Part shown: positions 53,076-61,647 of the stretch, piece by piece | Layout: each line of letters begins with the position of its first letter | How positions within the stretch are numbered: position 1 is the first letter of the stretch | Assembly: GCF_900215145.1 (NCBI RefSeq) | Contig: NZ_OBDO01000008.1 | Location: 62,001 to 126,000, forward strand | DNA length: 64,000 nucleotides | Origin: Geodermatophilus sabuli | Lineage (GTDB): Bacteria > Actinomycetota > Actinomycetes > Mycobacteriales > Geodermatophilaceae | Direction of reading: 5' to 3' | Notes under the pieces: model-generated | Databases searched by the model: none | What the model was told of the DNA's origin: nothing | Seen by the model: the letters and a program-made list of their open reading frames with translations, nothing else | Translations under genes and position numbers: made by a program

Positions 53076-53231
53076 TCAGTAGCGCGACGTGCCGCAGTCG
53101 GTGCAGCGCTTGCGCGGCGGGTCGGTGACCCGCTGGCAGTTCGGGCAGGTCCAGGCGCTGCGGTCCGGACGCGGGCGGGTGCGCGTCCCGGGCGCGGGCA
53201 GGTCTCGGCGGGACAGGGTCTGCGTCGTCAT
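53076..53231 (-). CDS. Small zinc-ribbon protein, 51 aa
   Basis: A short frame from ATG 53231 (ribosome site GAGGAGG) to TGA 53076 encodes 51 residues. The C-terminal part is a zinc ribbon: C29-x2-C32 (WTCPNCQR) and C43-x2-C46 (RCTDCGTSRY). The first 25 residues are basic and Pro-rich. The clean ribosome site and the four-cysteine pattern support a real gene. It may bind RNA or protein; no specific function. It is 116 bp from the divergent hydrolase at 53348 or 53381. Confidence 0.8.
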   Translation of the reverse strand: MTTQTLSRRDLPAPGTRTRPRPDRSAWTCPNCQRVTDPPRKRCTDCGTSRY

Positions 53232-53380
53232 GGCTGCCTCCTCGGGGTACGCGATCGAACGGTAGGCAACCGACGTGTCACGGAGGTGACCTCCCGGTTG
53301 CCGTCCTGATCGGCGTCTGTGACCTCGGATGCGGCCGGCGGGCGGCGATGAGTCCCGGCCGCGCGGGGAGTCCCCACGAC

Positions 53381-54070
53381 GTGCGCGCCACCTTCGTCCT
53401 CGTGCCCGGCGCCGGCGGGCAGGCCTGGTACTGGCACCGGCTGGTGCCCGAGCTGGAGCGGCGCGGCTGTGCCGCCGTACCGGTCGAGCTGCCCGCCGCG
53501 GACGACGCCGCCGGACTCCCCCGGTACACGCAGGTGGTCCTCGACGCGCTCGGCGACACCCCCACCCGGCCGCTGGTCGTCGTCGCCCAGTCGATGGGCG
53601 GGCTCACCGCGCCCCTGGTCTGCACCCGTGTGCCGGTCGACCTGCTGGTCCTGCTCAACGCGATGGTGCCGCGGCCGGGTGAGAGCGGCGGGGAGTGGTG
53701 GGCGGCCACCGGGCAGGCGGAGGCCCGGGCGCAGGCGGCCCGGGACGACGGCCGGCCGTACGACCCCGACGACCTCGACGCCGCCTTCACCCACGACGTC
53801 CCGGCCGAGGTCCTGGCCGGCGGCCCGGCGCCGGCCGACCAGTCCGGGACGCCGTTCGCCGACCCCTGGCCGCTGGACCGGTGGCCGGACGTCCCCACCC
53901 GCGTGCTGGCCGGCCGCGACGACCGCTTCTTCCCGGTGGCCTTCCAGCGGCGGGTGGCCGCCGAGCGGCTGGGGCTGCCGGTCGACGAGGTCCCCGGCGG
54001 GCACCTGGTCGCGCTGAGCCGGCCGGCCGAGCTCGCCGGCCGTCTGGTGGCGTACCTGGACGAGCTGTGA
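53381..54070 (+). CDS. Alpha/beta hydrolase
   Basis: The 229-residue product probably starts at GTG 53381 (VRATFVLVPGAGGQAWYWHR); ATG 53348 is an alternative in frame. It has the esterase/MenH-like pattern: nucleophile elbow VVAQSMGGLTA, acid in AGRDDRFFP and His in PGGHLVALSRPAE. Substrate unknown. The fold is of the salicylate-esterase/hydroxynitrile-lyase-like type. It is cytoplasmic. Confidence 0.85.
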   Translation: MRATFVLVPGAGGQAWYWHRLVPELERRGCAAVPVELPAADDAAGLPRYTQVVLDALGDTPTRPLVVVAQSMGGLTAPLVCTRVPVDLLVLLNAMVPRPGESGGEWWAATGQAEARAQAARDDGRPYDPDDLDAAFTHDVPAEVLAGGPAPADQSGTPFADPWPLDRWPDVPTRVLAGRDDRFFPVAFQRRVAAERLGLPVDEVPGGHLVALSRPAELAGRLVAYLDEL

Positions 54071-54193
54071 CCTGGCTCCGCGAGGTCGCGCGGGAGCGCC
54101 TGCCGCCACGGACGGGAATGCGGGGGCACCATGGGCGTTTGCCTTGTCCCGTGCCTGTTCTCCGATCAGGACGACGCCGACAGAGAGAGCGCA

Positions 54194-56491
54194 GTGCCGA
54201 CGACGCAGCCCGAGGTCGTTCCCCATCCGGACATCGACGCCGAACAGCAGTACGTGAAGGAGCTCTACGGCCGACTCGACGCCGCCCGTGACCTGGCGGC
54301 GCACCGGCTGAAGCAGGCCATCTCCTGGCCCGCGGTCGACCCGCAGGCCCTGCAGGAGCGCGACGCCACCGTGCGGTTCCAGACCGAGCGGGTCACCGCC
54401 CTCGACGCGGCGGAGGCCGGCCTGTGCGTGGGCCGGATCGACCGCCGCGAGGACGGCCCGCTCTACATCGGCCGGATCGGCCTGGCCGCCGACGACGCCG
54501 GCGGCGACCCCGCCCTGGTCGACTGGCGGGCACCCGCGGCCCGCCCCTTCTACACCGCCACCCCGGTGCACCCGCTGGGCGTGGACCGGCGGCGGCACAT
54601 CCGCACCCGAGGGCGCACCGTCGTCCGGCTCGACGACGAGGTGCTCACCGGCGGGGTCGCGACCTCCGGCCTCACCGGCGAGGCCGCGCTCATGGCCGCG
54701 CTGGACACCGCCCGCACCGGCCGGATGACCGACATCGTCCGCACCATCCAGGCCGAGCAGGACCGCATCATCCGCGCCGACGACCGCGGCGTCCTCGTCG
54801 TCCAGGGCGGGCCGGGCACCGGCAAGACCGCGGTCGCCCTGCACCGGGCGGCCTACCTGCTCTACACCCACCGCGAGCGGCTGGCCCGCCGCGGCCTGCT
54901 CGTCGTCGGCCCGACGCCGACGTTCCTGCGCTACATCGCCGACGTGCTGCCCTCCCTCGGCGAGACCGGCGTGCTGCTGTCCGGGCTGGGCCAGCTGCGC
55001 CCCGGCCTGGACGCCCGCGGGGTCGAGGCACCGGAGGTGGCCGCGGTCAAGGGCCGGCTGGAGATGGTGGACGTGCTGCGGGCCGCCGTCACCGACCGGC
55101 AGGTCGTGCCCGACGGGCCCCGCGAGATCACCATCGACGGCTTCGCGCTGCGGCTGCGGCCGATCGACGTCCGGCGGGCCCAGAACGCCGCCCGCAAGGC
55201 CGACCGGCTGCACAACCTCGCCCGCCCCGAGTTCGCCCGCCGCATCGTCGACACCCTGGCCAAGCGCTACGCGGAGCGGATCGGCGCCGACGTCCGCGGC
55301 GGGGTCAACCTGCTCGACGGGGAGGACGTCGCCGCGCTGCGCAAGGAGGTCGCCGACGACCACGCCGTCCGGGCGCTGGTCGAGGAGCTGTGGCCGGTGC
55401 TCACCCCCGAGCGGCTGCTGCGCGACCTCTACGCCGACCCGGCCCGGATCGAGCGCGCCACCCCGGGGTGGGACGCCGCCACGCGGGTGCTGCTGCACCG
55501 GGCGCGGTCCGCGCCGTGGACGCCGGCCGACGTCCCACTGCTGGAGGAGGCCGAGGAGCTGCTCGGCTTCGACGACAGCGCCCAGCGCGCCCGCGCCGAG
55601 CGGGACCGCCGCCGCCGGCTGGCCGAGGCCCAGGAGACCCTCGACGTGCTGCACGGCTCGCGGTCGGTCGACCTCGAGGACGAGCACCTGGAGGCCGAGG
55701 TGCTCAGCGCCGGCGACCTCATCGGCGCCGAGGAGCTGGCCGAGCGGCACCAGACGGTCGACACCCGCACCACCGCCGAGCGGGCCGCCGCCGACCGCAC
55801 CTGGACCTTCGGCCACGTCGTCGTCGACGAGGCGCAGGAGCTCTCCCCCATGGCCTGGCGGCTGCTGGTCCGCCGCTGCCCGACCCGCTCGATGACCGCC
55901 GTCGGCGACCTGGCACAGACCGGCACGCTGGCCGGGGCGTCGGCGTGGGCGGAGACGCTGGAACCGCACGTCGGCAGCGCGTGGCGGCTGGAGGAGCTGA
56001 CCGTCAACTACCGCACGCCGGCCGAGATCATGGCCGTCGCCGGCGACGTCCTCGCCGCCGGCGGCACCGGCGCGACCGCCCCGCGGTCGGTCCGGCCCGG
56101 CACCGAGACGCCGTGGGCCGAGGTGATCGGCGCCGACGCGCTGGCCGGCCGGGTCGCCGACGTGGTGGCGGGGTGGACGGCGCACGAGGGCACCACCGCG
56201 GTCGTCGTGCCGGCGAGCCGGGTCGCGGAGGTGGCCGCCGCGGTCGCCCAGCGGGTGGACGGCGTCTCCTCCGGTCCCGAGGCCGACTCCTCACGAGGTC
56301 CGGTGGTGATCACCCCGACCGAGGCCAAGGGGCTGGAGTTCGACGCGGTGCTCGTCGTCGACCCGCAGGCGGTCCTCGACGAGGGGGTGCGCGGGCACAA
56401 CGACCTCTACGTCGCGCTCACCCGCTCCACGCAGCGGCTCGGGGTGCTCTCCCCCGGCCCGCTGCCCGCGGAGCTGGCCCGCCTGGCCTGA
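54194..56491 (+). CDS. helD: HelD-type ATPase (RNA polymerase recycling, HelR/HelD family)
   Basis: The 765-residue product starts at GTG 54194 behind GAGAGAG; an upstream ATG at 54131 adds 21 non-family residues. UvrD/Rep-type motor motifs: GGPGTGKTAV (205-213, Walker A, K211), VVDEAQELSPMAWRLL (D545, motif II), TAVGDLAQTG (III), VNYRTPAEIM (IV), TPTEAKGLEFDAVLVV (V) and YVALTRSTQRLGVL (VI). The N-terminal coiled coil (AEQQYVKELYGRLDAARDLA) and the large insertion between motor halves are those of actinobacterial HelD, which pries DNA and rifampicin off RNA polymerase. No canonical rifampicin-associated element was found upstream. Confidence 0.9.
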   Translation: MPTTQPEVVPHPDIDAEQQYVKELYGRLDAARDLAAHRLKQAISWPAVDPQALQERDATVRFQTERVTALDAAEAGLCVGRIDRREDGPLYIGRIGLAADDAGGDPALVDWRAPAARPFYTATPVHPLGVDRRRHIRTRGRTVVRLDDEVLTGGVATSGLTGEAALMAALDTARTGRMTDIVRTIQAEQDRIIRADDRGVLVVQGGPGTGKTAVALHRAAYLLYTHRERLARRGLLVVGPTPTFLRYIADVLPSLGETGVLLSGLGQLRPGLDARGVEAPEVAAVKGRLEMVDVLRAAVTDRQVVPDGPREITIDGFALRLRPIDVRRAQNAARKADRLHNLARPEFARRIVDTLAKRYAERIGADVRGGVNLLDGEDVAALRKEVADDHAVRALVEELWPVLTPERLLRDLYADPARIERATPGWDAATRVLLHRARSAPWTPADVPLLEEAEELLGFDDSAQRARAERDRRRRLAEAQETLDVLHGSRSVDLEDEHLEAEVLSAGDLIGAEELAERHQTVDTRTTAERAAADRTWTFGHVVVDEAQELSPMAWRLLVRRCPTRSMTAVGDLAQTGTLAGASAWAETLEPHVGSAWRLEELTVNYRTPAEIMAVAGDVLAAGGTGATAPRSVRPGTETPWAEVIGADALAGRVADVVAGWTAHEGTTAVVVPASRVAEVAAAVAQRVDGVSSGPEADSSRGPVVITPTEAKGLEFDAVLVVDPQAVLDEGVRGHNDLYVALTRSTQRLGVLSPGPLPAELARLA

Positions 56492-56500
56492 GCGGGCGGG

Positions 56501-56728
56501 TCAGTACCGGCGGGCCGGGTGCCCGGCGGCGCGATGGCGGCGCCGGGCCAGCTGGGTGAGGCCCTCGTGCGCGCCGGCGATGAGGACGGCGCCGAGCAGC
56601 ACGAGCACGCCGAGACCGACCAGCCCCATGCCGCCGGTGGTGGCGACGTCGATCTCGGCCCAGACCAGACCGACCACGAGCATCAGCAACCCGACGACGC
56701 CGACCAGCGGTGCCAGCCACCTGCCCAT
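56501..56728 (-). CDS. Small two-helix membrane protein
   Basis: The 75-residue product starts at ATG 56728. Two hydrophobic helices (about 5-25 and 34-52) are followed by a basic, His/Arg-rich tail (LTQLARRRHRAAGHPARRY). No known family. Ends 9 bp from the convergent helD stop. Confidence 0.6.
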   Translation of the reverse strand: MGRWLAPLVGVVGLLMLVVGLVWAEIDVATTGGMGLVGLGVLVLLGAVLIAGAHEGLTQLARRRHRAAGHPARRY

Positions 56729-56849
56729 GCCGTACCTCCCCCAGCGGTGCGCTCTCCCCCAGCGCGACCGGCCCGATCAGACCACGGACCGACCCGGCCC
56801 GGATCCGGCCGCGGCGTGCCCACCACGCAGCGTGACCGTCCGGTGGCGG

Positions 56850-58094
56850 TCACCCGGAGGTGCCGTGCACCCGGAGCACCATGCCGCTGGCCGGTAGGGC
56901 GGGGATCCGCCGCAGTGAGATCCGGAGGTCCTGCTCGGGCACCTCCACGTCGAGACGGGCCAGCCGGACCGCCAGCGCCGACAGCACCGCCACGGTGACC
57001 TGCTCACCCGGGCAGCGGTGGTTGGTGCGCGGGTCACCGGCGCCCTGGGGCACCAGCTCGAAGGCGCCGATCTCCCGCTCCCGGTCGAGGAACCGCTCGG
57101 GCCGGAAGGTGTAGGGATCGCCCCACAGGTCGGCGTCGTGGTCCTGCCCGTAGAGGTCGAGCAGCACCATCGCGCCCGCCGGGATCCGCTCGCCGTCCCA
57201 CTCGACCGCCTGCGGTGCCCGGCCGCCGATGAACGGCGCGAACGGGTAGAACCGCCGCACCTCGTGGGCCCAGGCCTCGGCGAACGCCGGGTCGCCCCCG
57301 GCCAGCTGCTTGCGGTACCGCGGCCACCGGACCAGCGCGTGCCCGGAGAACGCCACGAACCAGCTGATCGCGACCGTCGGGCGGATGACGTTGAGCAGCT
57401 CCACCGCCGCCACGTGCGGGTCGAGGTGCTCGCCGTCGGCGTCCCGGTGCCGCGCGACGACGTCCACCACCGAACCCTGGGGCGTGGTCGCCGCGCCGCT
57501 GCGCACGTCGTCGACCAGCCGGGCCAGCCACGCCTCGCGCCGGCCGCGGGCCCGCCGGGCGCGCCAGTGCCGCGGCCCGCCCGTGGCGAAGCCGTCGACC
57601 AGCGCGGTCAGGTCACGCGCCACCGCGGGCGCCTCGTCCTCGGGGAGCGGGACGCCGGCCCAGTCACAGACCGCCCGGGTCAGCACGACCCGAGCCTCCT
57701 CGAACAGCACGACCTGTTCCCGCCGGACCCAGCCGGGCACCGCGGCGTCCCACGCGGCGGTGACCCCCTCGACCAGCGGCGCGATGCGGTCGTCGTCCAT
57801 GAGCAGGGCCACGAACATCGCCTTGCGCACCCGGTGCTCGTGCCCGTCGAGGGTGTGCACCGCCCCCTTGCCGAACAGGGTCCCCTGCACCGGTTCGGGG
57901 ATGGCGTGCGCCCGGCGGACGTGGTCCTCGTCGTAGAGGAACCGGGCCGCCTCCGGACCCTCGATGCCGAACACCGGCAGGCCGCCCAGCCGGGTGGGCA
58001 CGGTGCGCCGCCCCAGCGCCCGCCGCTTGTCGGGCAGCCAGGCGTAGCCCTGGGTGAACAACCGGACGCTGTTGTCGAGGCGGGGACGGCGCAT
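56850..58094 (-). CDS. CYP152-family fatty-acid peroxygenase / decarboxylase
   Basis: The 414-residue product starts at ATG 58094. It is a CYP152 P450: R238-P239 (IRPTVAI) in the I-helix in place of the acid-alcohol pair, heme Cys361 in NHRCPGEQ, EVRRFYPFAPF and LFGKGAVHTLDGHEH. These enzymes use H2O2, not a reductase, with fatty acids. H80 (in AVHTLDG) aligns with His85 of Jeotgalicoccus OleT, the residue linked to terminal-alkene formation; BSbeta has Gln there. So decarboxylation is possible, hydroxylation equally so. H2O2 could come from oxidases such as the VAO-type protein, but that is speculation. Confidence 0.92.
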   Translation of the reverse strand: MRRPRLDNSVRLFTQGYAWLPDKRRALGRRTVPTRLGGLPVFGIEGPEAARFLYDEDHVRRAHAIPEPVQGTLFGKGAVHTLDGHEHRVRKAMFVALLMDDDRIAPLVEGVTAAWDAAVPGWVRREQVVLFEEARVVLTRAVCDWAGVPLPEDEAPAVARDLTALVDGFATGGPRHWRARRARGRREAWLARLVDDVRSGAATTPQGSVVDVVARHRDADGEHLDPHVAAVELLNVIRPTVAISWFVAFSGHALVRWPRYRKQLAGGDPAFAEAWAHEVRRFYPFAPFIGGRAPQAVEWDGERIPAGAMVLLDLYGQDHDADLWGDPYTFRPERFLDREREIGAFELVPQGAGDPRTNHRCPGEQVTVAVLSALAVRLARLDVEVPEQDLRISLRRIPALPASGMVLRVHGTSG

Positions 58095-58132
58095 GGCGGG
58101 GACCGTGCCCAGCCGGGGCCCCGCCTCAACCC

Positions 58133-59752
58133 TCACCCCGGGCGCTGCCGCTGGAGCCGGTCGTCCTCGACGTCGGTCGCGCCGTCCGCCGGTGCCGGCT
58201 CGCGACCGCCCCCGCACGCCGGTGAGCCGAGCCGGCGCAGCAGCGCGGCCACCTCCCCCGTCGCCGACGTGCCCGTCTCCGCCGGCATCGCCTGTTCCAC
58301 CGCACCCAGCGCCTCGGCCAGCGCCCGCTCCTCCTCGTTGAGCAGCCCGCGGTAGGCGGGGTCGAGCAGGTAGCCGGTCGGCGGGGTCGACAGGCAGCCG
58401 ATCAGGTCCAGCAGCACCTCGAGCAGGCGGGCCGCCTCCGCCGCGGGGGTGTCCGCGGGCGACATGGCGACGGTCTCGACGTCCTGCTCCCACAGCCGGG
58501 CCCGCGCCGGGTCCTCCCGCAGCGCGAGCACCGTGCCGCTGCGCCGGCGGGGCGCGGCTCCGGGTGCCTGGATGGCGGTGCGCACCTGGTGGGCGATGCG
58601 GATCAGGTCGTCGTCCTGCATCGAGGTGCCGACGAAGAGCACGTGCCGGGTGAGCAGCAGCGAGTGCAGCACCCCGGCCAGCGCGGCCCGCGAGTCGCCG
58701 AACTGCAGGTACTCCTCGCGGGTCAGCACGATGCTCTCCGGGTGCGCCGCGTCCCCGTGCAACTTGAGCAGCCAGGGGCGGCCGGGCTCGGCGTCGTCGA
58801 AGGGCAGCACCGAGAGGTCCCGGCCGATGTCGGCGGCGGCGAGCTCCACCAGCGGGTCGTAGTTGGTGGTGACGAACTCCTGCACCGGCAGGTCGGCGAT
58901 CAGCGCGTGCGCCAGCGCGTACCGGGTGGGGCCGAACCGCTCCTCGACGTAGGACTCCAGCTGCTCGCGCCCCAGCTCGCGGGCGAGCAGCGCCGCGGCG
59001 TCCTGGGCGGGCAGGCGGGCCAGGCCCTTCCGCAGGCCGCCGTCCAGGCCCGACTGCTCGGCCAGCTCGGTGAGCAGCTGCTCCCAGGTGGGCAGGCCGG
59101 CCGCCGCGCTCACCCCGGCGCCGACGAACGCGGCCAGCTGCCCGCGGCGGGCCCGCTCGCCGAGGTCGTCGGCGAGGTCCCGCAGGTGCTGCGGCAGGTC
59201 CCAGGTGTCCTCCCCGCCGCGGCGCACCCGCTGGGCGGCGGCGAGGTCGCTGGGCCCGTGCAGGACCAGCGCCACGTCGAACCCGTGCTCCGCGGCGGCC
59301 ACGCGGAGCACGGGCAGTAGCTGCTGCAGCAGCGTGCCGCGCCGGCCGGCGGCCGCCCCCCAGCCGGTGCCGAGCGCGGGCAGGGCGACCAGGCGGCGGG
59401 CCCGGCCGTGCACCGGCGTGGTCACCTCCCGCCGGGCGACCGCAGCCAGCGCCTCCCGGGCACCGTCCAGCAACCACGGCAGCGCGTCGTCGGAGTCGCG
59501 CTCGCCGTCGTCCACCGTGTCGACCAGCCACAGCCGGCGCGGCTCGTCCCCGGGCACCGCCCGCACCCGCTCGTCGCTGTCCCAGCCCAGATCCAGGCAG
59601 AGGCCGGCGTCGTCCTCGTTGACCACCAGGTCGGCCGGCAGCAGCTCCCGCCAGCCCGTGCTCACCCGCAGCGAGCGGTCGGTCGGCACCAGGACGTCGT
59701 CACACACCAGCCGGCGGAGGTCCGCTCCGACGACGAAGACGTGTCCACTCAC
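58133..59752 (-). CDS. Macro-like / SIR2-domain fusion protein
   Basis: The 539-residue product probably starts at GTG 59752. An N-terminal region (1-175) has macro-domain-like features: VVGADLRRLVCDDVLVPTDR near the start and VALPALGTGWGAAAG (G128-x-G130) near the end. Residues 205-450 form a SIR2 domain: GAGVS (211-215), N297 (TTNYD) and H332 (LKLHGD) are the NAD-hydrolysing residues. SIR2 proteins of this type often act in antiphage defence by consuming NAD; a macro domain binds ADP-ribose-like ligands. No nearby defence genes, so this is a candidate only. It is 38 bp upstream of the P450 on the same strand. Confidence 0.75.
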   Translation of the reverse strand: MSGHVFVVGADLRRLVCDDVLVPTDRSLRVSTGWRELLPADLVVNEDDAGLCLDLGWDSDERVRAVPGDEPRRLWLVDTVDDGERDSDDALPWLLDGAREALAAVARREVTTPVHGRARRLVALPALGTGWGAAAGRRGTLLQQLLPVLRVAAAEHGFDVALVLHGPSDLAAAQRVRRGGEDTWDLPQHLRDLADDLGERARRGQLAAFVGAGVSAAAGLPTWEQLLTELAEQSGLDGGLRKGLARLPAQDAAALLARELGREQLESYVEERFGPTRYALAHALIADLPVQEFVTTNYDPLVELAAADIGRDLSVLPFDDAEPGRPWLLKLHGDAAHPESIVLTREEYLQFGDSRAALAGVLHSLLLTRHVLFVGTSMQDDDLIRIAHQVRTAIQAPGAAPRRRSGTVLALREDPARARLWEQDVETVAMSPADTPAAEAARLLEVLLDLIGCLSTPPTGYLLDPAYRGLLNEEERALAEALGAVEQAMPAETGTSATGEVAALLRRLGSPACGGGREPAPADGATDVEDDRLQRQRPG

Positions 59753-59831
59753 GCATCGGGGCTTGCCCGCTCCCCCGCCCGGTAACCGGAACGGGACCGG
59801 ACGTCCCGACGGGCCGGTCAGGTCGGGCCGG

Positions 59832-60455
59832 TCAGGCGGTGCCGCATCCCCCCGCGCCACAGGCACAGTTGGCGCAGCCGGCCGGCCGGACCGGCGCCGG
59901 CGGCTGCGCGGCCAGGGTCCGCAGCTGGAACGCGCCGACCACCAGGAACACGCCGAGCAGGCCGACGGCGAGCGCGGCCACCACCGTGGCCCCGTCGGCG
60001 GCGCGGCTCCACGTCGTGGCGACGCCGGTGACGACCAGCAGGCCGGTGACCAGCGCGGCCCACACCAGCGCGGCCTGCGCGTTGCGGCGGACGGCGCCCC
60101 CGCGGGCCAGCAGCACCAGCGCCCCCGTCAGCAGCCCGAGCGGCACCGCGCCCAGCAGCACCCAGCCGGCCGCGCCCGCGGACAGCACGGCGACGGCCAC
60201 GGCCGCCAGCCCTCCGACGGCGAGCGCCGCACCCAGGCCGCGGCTGCGCCCCGCGGCACGGGCCAGCAGCAGGCCGCGGGCAGCGGTCAGCACCCCGGTC
60301 ACGCCGAGCAGCAGGCGCGCACCCCCACCGTCCCAGAACACCGAGACCATCGCGACGACGACCAGCGCGAGCCCTCCGGCCAGCCACTGCGGCCACGTCC
60401 GGCGGGCCGCCTCGGGGGTCGTCCGCTCCGCTGTCAACACCGATCCGCCGTTCAC
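59832..60455 (-). CDS. Membrane protein with a Cys-rich C-terminal tail
   Basis: The 207-residue product starts at GTG 60455. About six hydrophobic helices span the membrane. The last 25 residues read PPAPVRPAGCANCACGAGGCG, a C-x2-C-x-C-x4-C cluster suited to metal binding. No family recognised. The tail sits on the side opposite or equal to the N-terminus depending on exact helix count. It is divergent from the DUF1206 genes. Confidence 0.65.
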   Translation of the reverse strand: MNGGSVLTAERTTPEAARRTWPQWLAGGLALVVVAMVSVFWDGGGARLLLGVTGVLTAARGLLLARAAGRSRGLGAALAVGGLAAVAVAVLSAGAAGWVLLGAVPLGLLTGALVLLARGGAVRRNAQAALVWAALVTGLLVVTGVATTWSRAADGATVVAALAVGLLGVFLVVGAFQLRTLAAQPPAPVRPAGCANCACGAGGCGTA

Positions 60456-60602
60456 CACGGGTGCCAGTGTCCCCCACGCCCGGCCGTCCGCCCCCGGGGA
60501 ACCGGCCACGGTGCCGGTCCTGACCGCTACACCGCTCCGACCAGCGGCGGAGCACGTCCTGTGCCACGCTGACTCCCCCACGGGTGGTGGAAGGAGCCGG
60601 CC

Positions 60603-61451
60603 ATGAGCGGGCGCGGGACGATGGGGTCGGCCGCGGGCGCGGCCGACCGGGCGGGCAACAGCGACGCCCTCGAGAACCTGGCCCGGGTGGGCCTCATCGC
60701 CTACGGCGTGGTCCACCTGCTGCTCGCCTGGCTGGCGCTGCAGCTGGCCTGGGGCGGCGGCGGCCAGTCGGCCGACCAGTCCGGGGCGTTGGCCACGCTG
60801 GCCGAGCAGCCGCTGGGCAAGCCACTGCTGTGGGTGCTCGCCATCGGGTTGATCGCGCTCGCCGTCTGGCAGGCCGCCGAGGTGCTGCGCTGGCGCGGCC
60901 GGCTGTCGGCGTCCGGGGACGCCCGCAAGAAGGCGGTCACCAAGATCGTCAAGTCGGTGGCCAGGGCGATCGTCTACGCCGCGCTGGCCGTGCTCGCCAT
61001 CCGCTTCGCCTCGGGCAGCGGGCAGTCCAGCGCACAGTCCCAGCAACAGCAGACCGCCGGCGTCTTCAGCTGGCCCGCCGGCCGGTGGCTGGTCGGCCTG
61101 GTGGGGTTGGTCGTGATCGGCGTCGGCGTCTACCACGTCTACAAGGGCGTCTCGAGGCGCTTCCTCAAGCAGCTCGACCTCGCGCAGGCGTCGGCCGGGA
61201 CCCGCCGGCTCGTCGAGAAGCTGGGCCTGATCGGCTTCCCCGCCAAGGGGGTGGCGCTCGGCCTGGTCGGCGGGCTGCTGGTCTGGGCGGCGGTCACCTA
61301 CGACCCCGCCAAGGCCTCCGGTCTGGACGGCGCGCTGCGCACCGTCCTCGACGCCCCGTTCGGCCAGGTGCTGCTGACCCTCGTCGCGCTCGGCATCGCC
61401 GCGTTCGGGGCCTTCTGCTTCGTCCGTGCGCGCTTCCCCGAGCGGACCTGA
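60603..61451 (+). CDS. DUF1206 membrane protein, copy 1
   Basis: The 282-residue product has six membrane helices arranged as three repeats (LARVGLIAYGVVHLLLAWLA, VKSVARAIVYAALAVLAIRF, LGLIGFPAKGVALGLVGGLL). Each unit has the DUF1206 pattern with GVVH / GVYHVYKG. It begins at ATG 60603 behind GGAAGGAG. Function unknown. A paralog follows after a repeat-containing spacer. Confidence 0.9.
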   Translation: MSGRGTMGSAAGAADRAGNSDALENLARVGLIAYGVVHLLLAWLALQLAWGGGGQSADQSGALATLAEQPLGKPLLWVLAIGLIALAVWQAAEVLRWRGRLSASGDARKKAVTKIVKSVARAIVYAALAVLAIRFASGSGQSSAQSQQQQTAGVFSWPAGRWLVGLVGLVVIGVGVYHVYKGVSRRFLKQLDLAQASAGTRRLVEKLGLIGFPAKGVALGLVGGLLVWAAVTYDPAKASGLDGALRTVLDAPFGQVLLTLVALGIAAFGAFCFVRARFPERT

Positions 61452-61454
61452 GGG

Positions 61455-61500
61455 AGGACCCAGAGAAGGACCCAGAAGGACCCCCAGAAGGACCCCGTCC
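61455..61500. repeat. Short imperfect GGACCCAGA direct repeats
   Basis: Four or so units of AGGACCCAGA / AGGACCCCCAGA follow the stop of the first DUF1206 gene. They lead straight into the 43-bp tandem repeat. Confidence 0.7.
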
Positions 61501-61505
61501 TCCCC

Positions 61506-61634
61506 ACCGCTCGCAGGCTCGCGGCGGTGCCCTGGACGGGGCCGTTCGACCGCTCGCAGGCTCGCGGCGGTGCCCTGGACGGGGCCGTTCGACCGCTCGC
61601 AAGCTCGCGGCGATGCCCTGGACGGGGCCCTCGG
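61506..61634. repeat. 43-bp tandem repeat, three copies
   Basis: Copies at 61506-61548, 61549-61591 and 61592-61634 share the core ACCGCTCGCAGGCTCGCGGC then GGTGCCCTGGACGGGGCC. The first two are identical; the third differs at a few positions. A related single copy lies at 47019-47055. The repeats sit between two DUF1206 genes and could form RNA hairpins (CCGC...GCGG). Confidence 0.9.
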
Positions 61635-61647
61635 GCACGATCGACCG

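Noticed and set aside
53348..53380. ATG 53348 as start of the 53.4-kb hydrolase
   Set aside because: It adds 11 polar residues before the family-like VRATFVLVPGAGG; GTG 53381 is preferred, though the ATG cannot be excluded.
54071..54193. Rifampicin-associated element (RAE) before the HelD gene
   Set aside because: The only candidate (GGGCGTTTGCCTTGTCCC near 54131-54150) lacks the inverted TTGC/GCAA core of the known 19-bp element.
61506..61634. Possible CRISPR array because of repeated 43-bp units
   Set aside because: Copies are directly adjacent with no unique spacers and no cas genes are nearby.
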